A stretch of 13,699 bases of DNA, from positions 1-13,699 of the forward strand of contig CAZTLI010000104.1 in the NCBI GenBank assembly GCA_964614375.1. Reading direction: 5' to 3'. Source of the stretch: CAZTLI01 sp964614375 (GTDB taxonomy: Bacteria; Chloroflexota; Anaerolineae; Aggregatilineales; Phototrophicaceae). Positions 4,764 through 12,561 of the stretch are shown here, in pieces. A model generated the notes under the pieces. It had not been told where the DNA came from, did no database searches, and worked only from the letters and a program-made list of their open reading frames with translations. Position numbers and translations under genes: made by a program. Within the stretch, counting starts at the first letter, position 1. Each line of letters starts with the position of its first letter.

Positions 4764-4792
4764 GTGTTTGTGGTTTTCGGCTATGGCGTGGT

Positions 4793-6487
4793 TTATGCGT
4801 CGGCCTCTTCATCGGCATCGGCGACGCGGATGAATTCTTGCACACTGTGGATGCCTGTTGCGCCATCGGGACGAGTACCGCGCACGGTTTCAACCTGCGG
4901 CGTCATGGCCGCATCACCTTCATAACAGCGGACGGCGAACACATGCGACCCTTCTTCAAAAGGCCAATCGTAACGCCAGATGACCCATGTTGTGTCCGAT
5001 AGGGGTTCGCGAAGTTGTGCTTCAACCCATTCGCCACTGTCGATTGACACTTCTACCCGCGAGATACCGCGTGCGCCCGCGTGTGCAATGCCACCAATCG
5101 GGACATAGGTTGTGCCATCGGCTTCATAGGCAGATTCGGCAGACACCGTATCAATGACTGATGTGGCATTCATGATGGCCTCGCGTGACCAGCTGCGCCG
5201 CACCCAATAGCCTTCATCCCATTCTGCCACCACTTCCATATTGATAATCCACTTGGGCTGCTTCATGCCATAGCGGTCTGGAATGTAAATCCGCACCGGG
5301 AAACCATGCCGTTCGCGCAGCGGTTCACCATCCCACGCATAACACAACATGACGCGCGCATCTTCGCGAATCAAGTCAAGTGACACATACTCGAAGAAGG
5401 CATCTGCCGATGAAATCTTCAGCCAGCCGGCTTCTGGTAGCGGCCCCGCCGCCTCCAACAGCGTCCGCATCGGGATACCTGTCCAGCGGGTGGTGCTGAT
5501 GAGTGAACCCGCGATACGATTAGAAATGCACGCGAGAGTCACGTACTGGTCAACGGGTTCAAAGTCGTTCCGCAGTTGGTCAAGCGTGTACGACACTTCA
5601 TTTTCGACCAGACCGCGTATCGGCATTGACCACGTTTCGCCATCAATCGTCGGTGGACGTGAACTGATGTCAATGCGATAGTGCTGGTCAATCGGTGTGT
5701 ATTCCGGGCGCGTACCGGGCGCGGCTTGCACCAGTGCGTCGGCATTGGGCAGTGTATTGCCCGCGCCATCTGTCGTCGCTGCTATTGTGGATGTGGATGT
5801 GCCGTTGGCGGTGGTCGTCACTGGCCCATCACTGCCACCCAGCAGCGCGCCCAATCCCGCGCCGACGACGGTCAAAGTCGCGGTGGCGCCGCCGACATTG
5901 ATGAGGAATTGGCGGCGACTGGGCATGGCGGTGACTTCGGCATCTGTTTTGGATTTATCTGGTTCGGCGTCGAGTTCGGTGAGGTCGTTGTAGAGCCAGC
6001 TAAAGGCCGCGCCCCAGGCCAGAAACAGCGCCGCAGCCCATAATGCGCTAAACAGCGGGTCGGCAGTGGCGGTAAAGTTTACGCTGATGCTCACCGCGAT
6101 GAGCGGCAGGCCGACGATAATCCCCAAAATCAGGCCGGGAATATACCCCATAACCACTGGCCGCCGCCGCATAATGCGGAAAAAGACCGCACCAGCGACC
6201 ACGCCAATCGAGAAGAAGGCCGTCAGACCCATCAATTGTTCGGCAGTTTTAGCCGCGACATCAACCTGCTCGACGCCAAGCGCCAGCATCACATCAATCA
6301 TACGGTCAATGCCGAAGGTGATGAGTCCGCCCGGTAGATTACGCGCAATCCAATCGAACAAATCTAATGGCACGAAGGCCAGACCCGCCAGCCGATCACC
6401 CAAAAAGAAGAGTGCCATTAAAGGTGCGGTGAGCATCGCGCCGACAAGCGCACCCATCACGACACCCGGTTTACGTGTGGTTTCCAT
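4793..6487 (-). CDS. Membrane-anchored molybdopterin-dependent oxidoreductase (SUOX fold)
   Basis: A 564-aa protein in three parts. Residues 1-170 hold about four hydrophobic segments (roughly 8-30, 88-104, 112-134, 146-166). Residues 188-217 hold SRRQFL followed by a hydrophobic run, a Tat-like signal placed internally. After a low-complexity Thr/Ser/Ala linker (about 218-255) comes a sulfite-oxidase/YedY-type molybdopterin domain. Cys320 in TLACISN is the probable molybdenum ligand. A C-terminal Ig-like domain, as in sulfite oxidases, runs from about 460 to the end. The catalytic part is predicted to face outside the cytoplasm. The substrate is unknown; sulfite is only one option, and no heme or partner subunit is encoded nearby. 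AGGA lies about 8 nt before the ATG. It is a single-gene transcript with its own promoter and terminator. Confidence 0.85.
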   Translation of the reverse strand: METTRKPGVVMGALVGAMLTAPLMALFFLGDRLAGLAFVPLDLFDWIARNLPGGLITFGIDRMIDVMLALGVEQVDVAAKTAEQLMGLTAFFSIGVVAGAVFFRIMRRRPVVMGYIPGLILGIIVGLPLIAVSISVNFTATADPLFSALWAAALFLAWGAAFSWLYNDLTELDAEPDKSKTDAEVTAMPSRRQFLINVGGATATLTVVGAGLGALLGGSDGPVTTTANGTSTSTIAATTDGAGNTLPNADALVQAAPGTRPEYTPIDQHYRIDISSRPPTIDGETWSMPIRGLVENEVSYTLDQLRNDFEPVDQYVTLACISNRIAGSLISTTRWTGIPMRTLLEAAGPLPEAGWLKISSADAFFEYVSLDLIREDARVMLCYAWDGEPLRERHGFPVRIYIPDRYGMKQPKWIINMEVVAEWDEGYWVRRSWSREAIMNATSVIDTVSAESAYEADGTTYVPIGGIAHAGARGISRVEVSIDSGEWVEAQLREPLSDTTWVIWRYDWPFEEGSHVFAVRCYEGDAAMTPQVETVRGTRPDGATGIHSVQEFIRVADADEEADA

Positions 6488-6529
6488 AATCGATTTCCTG
6501 TTGAGACCCTGCGAACTGGTACAAGTACC

Positions 6530-6557
6530 TTTATACCGTAAGGGCTAATTCTTGCAA
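6530..6557 (-). promoter_or_regulatory. Promoter of the molybdopterin oxidoreductase gene
   Basis: Minus-strand -10 TATAAA (6535-6530), with TTGCAA (6557-6552) as -35 at a 16-bp spacing, about 40 nt before the ATG. Just downstream, GGTAC-TT-GTACC (6529-6518) is an inverted repeat that could be an operator or a hairpin at the start of the transcript. Confidence 0.55.
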
Positions 6558-6594
6558 TTTAGTTACTGACTATCGAAATTCATCCTGATTCGTC

Positions 6595-6648
6595 AGAGAG
6601 CGACGCATCAAAAGAGAGCGACGCATCAAAAGAGAGCGACGCATCAAA
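6595..6648. repeat. Three perfect 18-bp tandem repeats
   Basis: The unit AGAGAGCGACGCATCAAA occurs three times without a mismatch at 6595-6612, 6613-6630 and 6631-6648, in non-coding sequence. The unit length is a multiple of three, but no supportable ORF covers it. A variable-number tandem repeat made by replication slippage is the simplest reading. Confidence 0.95.
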
Positions 6649-6871
6649 GGGATGAAAATGGCTGCTGGCTTCTCGCCGCTGGCCGCTGGCGAAAAGACAA
6701 TTGAACTGCAAAGGACGCACAAGTGCGTGTCGCAGAGGACGCAAAGGCTAAGGTGATAAATGCCACGCTTTCACGCAGTCCTGCTGGCTCATGACTGCAT
6801 TTTCCTCATTGCGATTTTTACCGGGCATTATTTTCAAGGGGAGGTTGGCAATTGTGGCTTTTGACAATCGT
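6649..6871. other. Non-coding stretch, CTGGC-rich
   Basis: No gene can be supported here. Positions 6661-6695 are rich in repeated GCTGGC/CGCTGG words and can fold as CTTCTCGCC/GGCGAAAAG (8 of 9 pairs), with no T-run on either side. The remainder shows nothing recognisable. A forward open frame starting at 6791 runs almost entirely antisense to the next gene and is not believed. Confidence 0.5.
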
Positions 6872-7393
6872 TCAGATGATGGTTTGGCGCAGGAGCTGCA
6901 CGAGGTCGTTACGGGCGACGACGATTTGCCGCCAGATATACAACAGGATGATGCCCGCGCCCATCAACCACAACCAGAAGCAGCCTTCACGATCCGGGTC
7001 TGTCAGTACCACCATTACCACCGTGAGTACATAACCCAATATGCCCAGATAATACACCAGCCCGAAGCGCGCTTCGCCGCGAATGATGGTGCGCCCGTTT
7101 TCGCCTGCCGCTTCAAAACGCCCGACAATGCGCGAGGCCGTGTAGTCCACGCCTGTGCCACGCCATTGGGTGCGGATGTCGAAGCGATAGGTGTTGTCCG
7201 ATTGTTGAAACTCTTTAACGCTATAACTCATGGAATTAAAAAAGGCAGGTGATGCACGAGACAAATGCTGGATGCGTTCAGCAACCTCATCTGGACTAAG
7301 GGGCGACTCGAACATAATCGGACGCGCGAACAACAAATCGCCCCACCAGCTTGGTGCGCGAATGTGAATGCCGGGTTGTGCCGAATTGTCCAT
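6872..7393 (-). CDS. Small membrane protein of unknown function
   Basis: Not recognised. The product is 173 aa: a soluble N-terminal half (residues 1-107, with WW at 16-17) followed by two predicted membrane helices (about 111-131 and 139-159), connected by a short acidic loop TDPDREG, and a basic/amphipathic tail. The N-terminal half, rich in beta-prone stretches, could be a ligand-binding or sensor-like domain, but no motif allows a call. ATG 7393 is chosen over the adjacent GTG 7396 because GAGG is 5 nt before the ATG and only 2 nt before the GTG. It is divergent from hisN with about 95 bp between the starts. No clear terminator follows. Confidence 0.7.
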   Translation of the reverse strand: MDNSAQPGIHIRAPSWWGDLLFARPIMFESPLSPDEVAERIQHLSRASPAFFNSMSYSVKEFQQSDNTYRFDIRTQWRGTGVDYTASRIVGRFEAAGENGRTIIRGEARFGLVYYLGILGYVLTVVMVVLTDPDREGCFWLWLMGAGIILLYIWRQIVVARNDLVQLLRQTII

Positions 7394-7488
7394 CACTGCC
7401 TCGTAATGTCAAGTTTCTTCGCTTGCGCCGGACTCCATTGTACGCGAAAATCGACTCTGCGACTATTTGACCTCATCGAGAGACTCTC

Positions 7489-8253
7489 ATGCAAGAATTC
7501 GCAGAATTCGCCCGGCAGCTTGCCGACATCGCCACGCCCATCGTCATGCAGCACTATCGCACCCATATTAAGCCGGAAGCCAAAGGCGATGGCTCGCCCG
7601 TGACGATTGCAGACCGCAACGCCGAAGCAGCCCTGCGCGAACATATCCAGCGCGCCTATCCCGCACATGGAATCATCGGCGAAGAATATGGCACACATCA
7701 ACCCGACGCCGAATTCCGCTGGACACTCGACCCGATTGATGGCACGAAGAATTATGTCGCGGGGACGCCGCTGTTTGGCACACTCATTGGTCTGCTGCGT
7801 GGCGATACGGCGGTATTGGGTTTACTGCACTTTCCGGCGCTCAAGCAAACGCTGATCGGTTACGATGGCGCGGCCTATCTCAATCGCGAACAAGTGATGA
7901 TGCGTCCATGTTCAAGCATTGAAGACACACTCTTCTTGAGCAGTGTGCATTGGGAGGTCGAACGGTATCGTGACCTCGCGCGTTATGAAGCCCTGACCCG
8001 GCGCGCACGACTGTATCGTACATGGGGCGATTGTTATGGTTATTATCTGGTGGCGACAGGTTATGCCGATGTGATGGTAGACGCCCACATGCACTTGTGG
8101 GATGTTGTGCCGCTCGTCCCGGTTATCGAAGGCGCGGGTGGACGTATCACCGACTGGTTTGGCGGCAATCCCCTCAGCAGCGGCGGTGAAAATGGCGCAG
8201 TCGTCACCGCCGGGACGCTCCACGATGCCGTTATTACCGCGCTGAATGAGTAA
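7489..8253 (+). CDS. hisN: Histidinol-phosphatase, inositol monophosphatase family (HisN)
   Basis: A 254-aa Mg-dependent phosphatase of the IMPase superfamily. Metal-site motifs are present in order: GEE at 64-66, DPIDGT at 81-86, and LWD at 202-204 near the C-terminus. The segment TWGDCYGYYLVATGYADVMVD (177-197) closely follows the GDC-GY-LVATG-A pattern of HisN-type histidinol-phosphatases, which hydrolyse L-histidinol phosphate in the penultimate stage of histidine synthesis. A generic inositol or other sugar-phosphate phosphatase is the main alternative. The ribosome site is weak (GAGAGA before the ATG), but the family pattern fits this start. No other his genes are adjacent. About 345 bp of mostly non-coding DNA follow it. 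Confidence 0.83.
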   Translation: MQEFAEFARQLADIATPIVMQHYRTHIKPEAKGDGSPVTIADRNAEAALREHIQRAYPAHGIIGEEYGTHQPDAEFRWTLDPIDGTKNYVAGTPLFGTLIGLLRGDTAVLGLLHFPALKQTLIGYDGAAYLNREQVMMRPCSSIEDTLFLSSVHWEVERYRDLARYEALTRRARLYRTWGDCYGYYLVATGYADVMVDAHMHLWDVVPLVPVIEGAGGRITDWFGGNPLSSGGENGAVVTAGTLHDAVITALNE

Positions 8254-8284
8254 CTCTGGGAACGAATGAGGAACAATGCCGAAT

Positions 8285-8463
8285 GTGAACAGAGGCACTG
8301 GCGACGAGGTGATCGACTACCCCGTTGACCACGCGTAGATCGATGGGACTCTGTTGTTAGCGCAGCTATTTTCGGCGATGGCGATAAATTGGTTGATCGA
8401 CCCATTATCTTGTTTTGCCAGTTCGCGCACGGCCTCATGGAATGAATCGGGAAATAATCTGGA
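8285..8463 (-). pseudogene. Decayed HicB-like ribbon-helix-helix antitoxin gene
   Basis: On the minus strand, 8460-8371 encodes RLFPDSFHEAVRELAKQDNG then SINQFIAIAE. This is the signature of small ribbon-helix-helix proteins annotated as HicB-family antitoxins (LP.S.HE...ELA...--S-NQFI..A-AEK). The frame has a TAA just upstream and no start codon. At 8371-8368 the reading must shift to continue as KIAALTTE...RGSR, the usual continuation of the family. A further shift is needed near 8300. With no start and at least one frameshift it is not translatable as a whole. No toxin gene partner is visible. It could be a real pseudogene or carry assembly errors in a homopolymer, but the missing start argues for decay. 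Confidence 0.65.
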
Positions 8464-8598
8464 TTATGGATAGTTGCGCCGGATGTTAACGTGGATTTTG
8501 CGAATGGGTGGTATTGTGAGGATGATGTGTTAGGATAGACACAACACGAGACGGCAATTGTGGTTATACTGTTGCCGTGAGTAAAGGTGAACGATGTT

Positions 8599-9708
8599 AT
8601 GCAAAACCCAAACCGCAACCGTGACGAAGCGCGGCAGCAATTCATCAATGCCAGCTTGATGGTGGCGGGATTTTTTGTCCTCGCAGCAATTTTCACAGGT
8701 GAATGGATACTCATCCCGTTTGCGCTGCTGCCGCCGCTGCTGTTTTCGTTCATGAAGCTGGGGCCAAATGGTGCCGAAATTGGCCCGCTGCTGCGGCGTG
8801 ATACCACCGCTGTTGATGCGACACCGATTGCGCCCGGCAGCACTGTCGAAGAGCAGATGATTGCCCGCCTGACGCAAGACATCGCCCGTAATCCGCGTGA
8901 TGTGCGTTCCTATCTGGCGCGCGGGCAAATTTTCCTGCGACGCTGGGAACTCGAAAAGGCGCTGGAAGATTTTGATGCGGTGGTGGCGATTGATCGTCGC
9001 ATGAAAGAGGCCTATACGCTGCGGGCCAATGTCTATTACTTGATGAAAAACTTCGAGGATGCGCTGGCGAACGCCAATTATGCCATTCGCTTAGATGGGC
9101 GCGATTATCTGCCGTATGTCGTGCGGGGCGCGAATCATCTGCAAGACCACAACTATGATGCCGCAATTGCCGACTTCAAACAGGCGACGACCCTCAATCC
9201 CGATTATGCCCTGGCCTATATCAATATGGGTGTGGCGTATCAACGTCTGGGGAATTATGACCGGGCGCTGGAACTGTTCGATAAAGGCGAATCGCTCGAA
9301 CCGGATAATGCGATGGTCTACATCAATCGCGGACACACCTACGCCATGATGGGCAACCTCGATAAAGCGCTGGAATCCGCTGATGAAGGTGTCAAACGGG
9401 CGTCGGATGTGTCGTTTGCCTATATCAATCGCGGGCAGATTTACTATTTGCAGGGCAAACTAGAAGACGCACAGGCCGACTTCCAGAAAGCGACAGCGCT
9501 CAAACCGCCATCGGATACTGCAACCGTCTGTCTGGCGATTGTCCAGCACGAACAGGGACAGTCCGACGCGGCTGTGACCGGGTGGCGCAGCTTCATCGAT
9601 AAAGACGCCCGCTACCACGACCTCAACCGCGTGATCAAACATCTCGACCTGCCCGACAAGATGCGACCCTCGCTCGAAGGCCTTGCCGCCACAACCCTGC
9701 CTGAATGA
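8599..9708 (+). CDS. Membrane-anchored TPR-repeat protein
   Basis: A 369-aa protein. The N-terminus has two close hydrophobic segments (about 17-33 and 36-52), giving a hairpin membrane anchor. After a linker, residues about 101-338 form a run of roughly seven tetratricopeptide repeats with the usual W/Y-L-A-G-Y-A-F-A-P spacing (for example AYINMGVAYQRLGNYDRALE at 206-225). TPRs are protein-binding scaffolds; no catalytic domain is present. The frame also has GTG at 8587, but AAAGG overlaps it, so ATG 8599 with AAAGG 11 nt upstream is preferred. The next gene, also TPR-bearing, follows after 67 nt but has its own promoter. The function is unknown. Confidence 0.85.
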   Translation: MQNPNRNRDEARQQFINASLMVAGFFVLAAIFTGEWILIPFALLPPLLFSFMKLGPNGAEIGPLLRRDTTAVDATPIAPGSTVEEQMIARLTQDIARNPRDVRSYLARGQIFLRRWELEKALEDFDAVVAIDRRMKEAYTLRANVYYLMKNFEDALANANYAIRLDGRDYLPYVVRGANHLQDHNYDAAIADFKQATTLNPDYALAYINMGVAYQRLGNYDRALELFDKGESLEPDNAMVYINRGHTYAMMGNLDKALESADEGVKRASDVSFAYINRGQIYYLQGKLEDAQADFQKATALKPPSDTATVCLAIVQHEQGQSDAAVTGWRSFIDKDARYHDLNRVIKHLDLPDKMRPSLEGLAATTLPE

Positions 9709-9737
9709 TTGACTCCAGTACAGTCCCGCCGCATAAT
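9709..9737 (+). promoter_or_regulatory. Promoter of the TIR-TPR gene
   Basis: TTGACT (9709-9714), a 17-bp spacer and CATAAT (9732-9737) lie directly after the TPR gene's stop codon. Both boxes match the consensus at five of six positions. The gene is therefore probably transcribed on its own as well as by read-through. Confidence 0.65.
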
Positions 9738-9775
9738 AGTTTGATAATGGTTTGTTTGTTACATGGGGATGCGGC

Positions 9776-10723
9776 ATGGCAGACACACAAAAATCGGTAT
9801 TCATCAGCTACCGGCGTGATGTGAGTCAGTATATCGCGCGTTCGGTGTTTCAATATTTAGAGCAAAATGACTATGACGTATTCATGGATGTCGAAGGTAT
9901 CGACAGCGGACGCTTTGACAACATCATCATGAATCAAATAGAAGCGCGCCCGCACTTCGTCCTCATTTTGACGCATGGCACCCTGCGCGAAAATATGACT
10001 GAACGCGATTTTCTGTGGCGCGAAATCCAACAGGCGATTGTCACAGACCGCAATATCGTCCCGATTCTCGTTGAAGACTTTCAATTTGAAGTGGTGAAAC
10101 CTTATCTCAGTGGTATCCTCACCGAACTGCCGCGTTATAACGCCTTGCGCCTCATGAATGAATACTTTGACGAAGGGTTGGCCCGCCTGACGGATCGTTA
10201 TCTGAAGGTCACAGTGGATGCCACCCTGGTTACACCGCCCACGATAGAACGGAAAATCGTCGCCGAACAGATGCAGCAGATTTCGCGCGGGCCCAAAAGC
10301 ACGCTCATGCACGTCACCGCCGAATTGTATCTCGCGCGCGGCATTATCTGGCTGGCGCGCCAGAATCCCGAAAAGGCGTTGGAAGAGATGAACAAGGCGA
10401 TCGAGCGCAATTCCGGCTATGCCTATGCCCATGATAAGCGGGCGCAGTTATGGTTTATGGTGGAACGTTATGACCGGGCCTTGATGGACTTTAATCAGGC
10501 GTTAGAAATAGAGGCCAATTCGCTATCCGCGAGCGCGGGAAAAGCCGTGACGATGTTCGCGCTGGAAGACTATGAAGTGGAAGCACGGGCATTGTGGGAT
10601 GAACTGGTCGCGCGCGAACCGATGTTGAAAAATCTGGCGTGGACACAGGCGCACTTCGATTGGAACGACGCCCTGATGACGGCAGTTCGGCGCATGAGGC
10701 GCAAATTCACCGTCGCCAACTAA
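9776..10723 (+). CDS. TIR domain protein with C-terminal TPR repeats
   Basis: A 315-aa protein. The N-terminal 140 residues are a bacterial TIR domain. VFISYRRD (8-15) is the first strand motif, FMDVEGIDSG (36-45) the BB-loop region, and FVLILTHGTL (61-70) a core strand. DFLWREIQQA (78-87) holds Trp81 and Glu83, the usual place of the candidate catalytic Glu of TIR NAD hydrolases. Residues about 180-285 hold about three TPR-like helical pairs (AYAHDKRAQLWFMVERYDRA at 216-235 is clearest). Such proteins may be NAD-cleaving defence effectors or protein-interaction adaptors; the sequence alone does not decide. The frame begins 8 codons earlier at a TTG, but ATG 9776 with GGGG upstream fits the family start. 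It has its own promoter. Confidence 0.85.
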   Translation: MADTQKSVFISYRRDVSQYIARSVFQYLEQNDYDVFMDVEGIDSGRFDNIIMNQIEARPHFVLILTHGTLRENMTERDFLWREIQQAIVTDRNIVPILVEDFQFEVVKPYLSGILTELPRYNALRLMNEYFDEGLARLTDRYLKVTVDATLVTPPTIERKIVAEQMQQISRGPKSTLMHVTAELYLARGIIWLARQNPEKALEEMNKAIERNSGYAYAHDKRAQLWFMVERYDRALMDFNQALEIEANSLSASAGKAVTMFALEDYEVEARALWDELVAREPMLKNLAWTQAHFDWNDALMTAVRRMRRKFTVAN

Positions 10724-10738
10724 CGCTACGCCATCGGG

Positions 10739-10767
10739 TTATCACGATATATCCAACTGGCTATAAA
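10739..10767 (+). promoter_or_regulatory. Candidate pdxT promoter
   Basis: TTATCA (10739-10744), a 17-bp spacer and TATAAA (10762-10767). The predicted start, near 10774, would give a leader of about 120 nt that contains the hairpin at 10847-10871. Confidence 0.45.
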
Positions 10768-10846
10768 AGGTCTATCAATTGGCCTTATCATCCCCTTGAT
10801 TCCTCATCCAGAGTGCGTAACCATTAGCATAGATAACGATAGCAAT

Positions 10847-10871
10847 CAGCCGATACTGTTTCGGCTGTTTT
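10847..10871 (+). terminator. Hairpin with T-run just before pdxT
   Basis: CAGCCGA and TCGGCTG form 7 bp around a 7-nt loop, followed by TTTTC. It ends 21 nt before the pdxT start. It may end the TIR-TPR transcript, which stops about 125 nt earlier. If the candidate promoter at 10739 is used, it would lie inside the pdxT leader and could attenuate it. The stem is modest and the T-run short. Confidence 0.5.
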
Positions 10872-10892
10872 CATCATGAGGGCGGATGCGGT

Positions 10893-11471
10893 ATGAAGAT
10901 TGGTGTGTTGGCGCTGCAAGGCGCATTCATTGAACATATCAAAGCGTTAAAAGCACTCGGCGCGGAAGGGGTCGAGGTGCGTTTGCCAGAACAGTTAGCG
11001 GGATTGGATGGGCTTATCATTCCCGGCGGCGAGAGCACGACGATTGGCAAATTGGCGACGAGCTATCATTTGATTGAACCGCTGCGGGCGTATGCGTCCA
11101 AAAAGCCGACATGGGGCACATGCGCGGGCTTGATTTTCCTCGCTAAAGATATTGGTATCGAATCGCAGCCGATTTTGGGTCTGATGGACATTCACGTCAA
11201 TCGTAATGCCTTCGGGCGGCAGGTGGATAGTTTTGAGGTTGATTTGCCCATTGCAGGCGTGGATGGCGACCCATTTCACGCGGTATTTATCCGCGCGCCG
11301 GTGATTACGGGGGTCGATAGCGGTGTAGACGTATTAGCCAAACTCGACGATGGGCGTATCGTCGCAGTACGGCAGGGACATCTCCTGGCGATGGCTTTTC
11401 ATCCCGAACTGACCGACGACCATCGCCTGCATCGCTATTTTATGGATATGATTGCCAGCACAAAATCGTAG
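10893..11471 (+). CDS. pdxT: PdxT, glutaminase subunit of PLP synthase
   Basis: A 192-aa class I glutamine amidotransferase. It hydrolyses glutamine and passes ammonia to PdxS, which makes pyridoxal 5'-phosphate from a pentose phosphate and a triose phosphate. Diagnostic motifs are GVLALQGAF at the start, PGGESTT at 44-50, the catalytic Cys77 in GTCAG, and the His170/Glu172 pair in HPE completing the triad. Length is typical. PdxS, usually adjacent, is not in the window. The gene is convergent with livM, with only 7 bp between the stops. PLP is the cofactor of the cysteine synthase encoded upstream, but no regulatory link is seen. Confidence 0.96.
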   Translation: MKIGVLALQGAFIEHIKALKALGAEGVEVRLPEQLAGLDGLIIPGGESTTIGKLATSYHLIEPLRAYASKKPTWGTCAGLIFLAKDIGIESQPILGLMDIHVNRNAFGRQVDSFEVDLPIAGVDGDPFHAVFIRAPVITGVDSGVDVLAKLDDGRIVAVRQGHLLAMAFHPELTDDHRLHRYFMDMIASTKS

Positions 11472-11478
11472 CAGAGAA

Positions 11479-11499
11479 TCACGGTGGCGATTCCCGTGA
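11479..11499. other. Hairpin at the convergent pdxT/livM ends
   Basis: TCACGG and CCGTGA form a 6-bp stem with a 9-nt loop, overlapping the last codons of livM and lying just after pdxT. No strong T-run follows on either strand, so it is at best a weak bidirectional terminator. Confidence 0.35.
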
Positions 11500-12561
11500 A
11501 GTCGCTTTGGGAGCAAGGCCAAACAACTGCAACAAGCGCTGGCGACCCTGTTGAATCTGTGCGGAACGCAGATACCATGTGCCGACGATTCCAAACGGAA
11601 AGAACAGGACAATGGCAATGTATGTCGCGCCTAACAGGAAACTGGCCGCTTCACCAAAATAGCGATCCAGGAAAAATTCAACCAGTCGAAAGACCGCCGC
11701 GCCGATAATCGCGCCACTCAACGTCCCGACTCCGCCAATGAGGATAATCAGCAGGGCGACGACCGTCCAGCCCAGTCCCGCGATTTCTGGACTGACGATA
11801 GGCTGATGGACGGTATGCAAAAATCCGGCGAAAGCGGCTGTAATCGACGCGACGATGAGCGCCAGCAGCTTGAAGTAGAAGGTGTTGTAACCGAGCATCA
11901 GCGCCCGGTCTTCATTCTCGCGAATAGCAATCCAGACCCGGCCTGTGGGTGAATCCACCAGACGTTTATAGATCAGGTAAATGAAGAAAGTGGCGAACAG
12001 GCAGATGAGATACAACCGGAAGCGTTCGGTAGAGGTGTTAATCGCTTCGGGCACAATCACACCCTGTAGACCGACATCTGCGCCTGTCCATTCTGCCAAT
12101 TCAGTCGTTTGCACCACAATCGCGAACATGGACGCGATTCCGAGGGTGACCAGCGCGAAGGTGATGCCCTTCACACGCGGCAGCACAATGCCGAAGATGA
12201 ACGCCTGTCCAATGCCGACAATCACGATCCCAATTAACGTCAGGCCAATATCCCACTCAAACGTCTTGAAGGCGATACCCGTGAAGTAGGCGCCGACGGC
12301 AAAAAACATGGCATGACCGAAGGACAGCAGCCCGGTAACGCCGAGCACTAAATCATAGCTCAAGGCATAGATCGCCAGAATGAAGACCTCTATCAACAGT
12401 CCTTGCACAAATTTGGCGTTACCTGTTTCGTTCGCCAACAGGGACTGGATCGACTGTCCATCGAGTAGGGCGATAACGACAGGCAGCGCCGCCATCACAA
12501 CGACAAAGATGAGCAATCGCAGTGGCGAAGGTCGTTTGCGCGCGCGGGTGTCGTTCATCAT
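11479..12561 (-). CDS. livM: LivM, branched-chain amino-acid ABC transporter permease
   Basis: A 360-aa inner-membrane permease of the LivM type with about ten hydrophobic segments. Family landmarks are AIYALSYDLVLGVTGLLSFG at about 63-82, where most LivM proteins have the 'LNL..G..G..S.G' segment. The cytoplasmic EAA-like loop SPTGRVWIAIRENEDRALML is at about 207-226, and IGGVGTLSGAIIGA at about 280-293. With LivH it forms the channel energised by LivG/LivF, fed by a periplasmic or lipoprotein binding protein; those partners lie outside the window. The start overlaps the livH stop: ATG 12561 gives a 4-nt ATGA overlap, ATG 12558 gives one base, so translation is coupled. The true substrate may be branched-chain amino acids, other amino acids or amides such as urea. 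Confidence 0.93.
   Translation of the reverse strand: MMNDTRARKRPSPLRLLIFVVVMAALPVVIALLDGQSIQSLLANETGNAKFVQGLLIEVFILAIYALSYDLVLGVTGLLSFGHAMFFAVGAYFTGIAFKTFEWDIGLTLIGIVIVGIGQAFIFGIVLPRVKGITFALVTLGIASMFAIVVQTTELAEWTGADVGLQGVIVPEAINTSTERFRLYLICLFATFFIYLIYKRLVDSPTGRVWIAIRENEDRALMLGYNTFYFKLLALIVASITAAFAGFLHTVHQPIVSPEIAGLGWTVVALLIILIGGVGTLSGAIIGAAVFRLVEFFLDRYFGEAASFLLGATYIAIVLFFPFGIVGTWYLRSAQIQQGRQRLLQLFGLAPKATSRESPP

Noticed and set aside
6791..7252. Plus-strand open frame of 153 codons opposite the small membrane protein
   Set aside because: The minus-strand frame has plausible membrane helices and a ribosome site; the plus frame has neither and is mostly antisense.
8276..8338. Short plus-strand ORF of 20 codons after hisN (ATG with GAGG nearby)
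   Set aside because: It has no codon run, no following terminator and no associated gene, and it overlaps the decayed RHH remnant on the other strand. Chance is the best explanation.
8061..8882. Long minus-strand open frame of 273 codons
   Set aside because: It runs antisense through the end of hisN and the start of the TPR gene, with Ser/Thr/Arg-rich composition typical of an antisense frame. Only the short KIAALTTE stretch is meaningful, as part of the decayed RHH gene.
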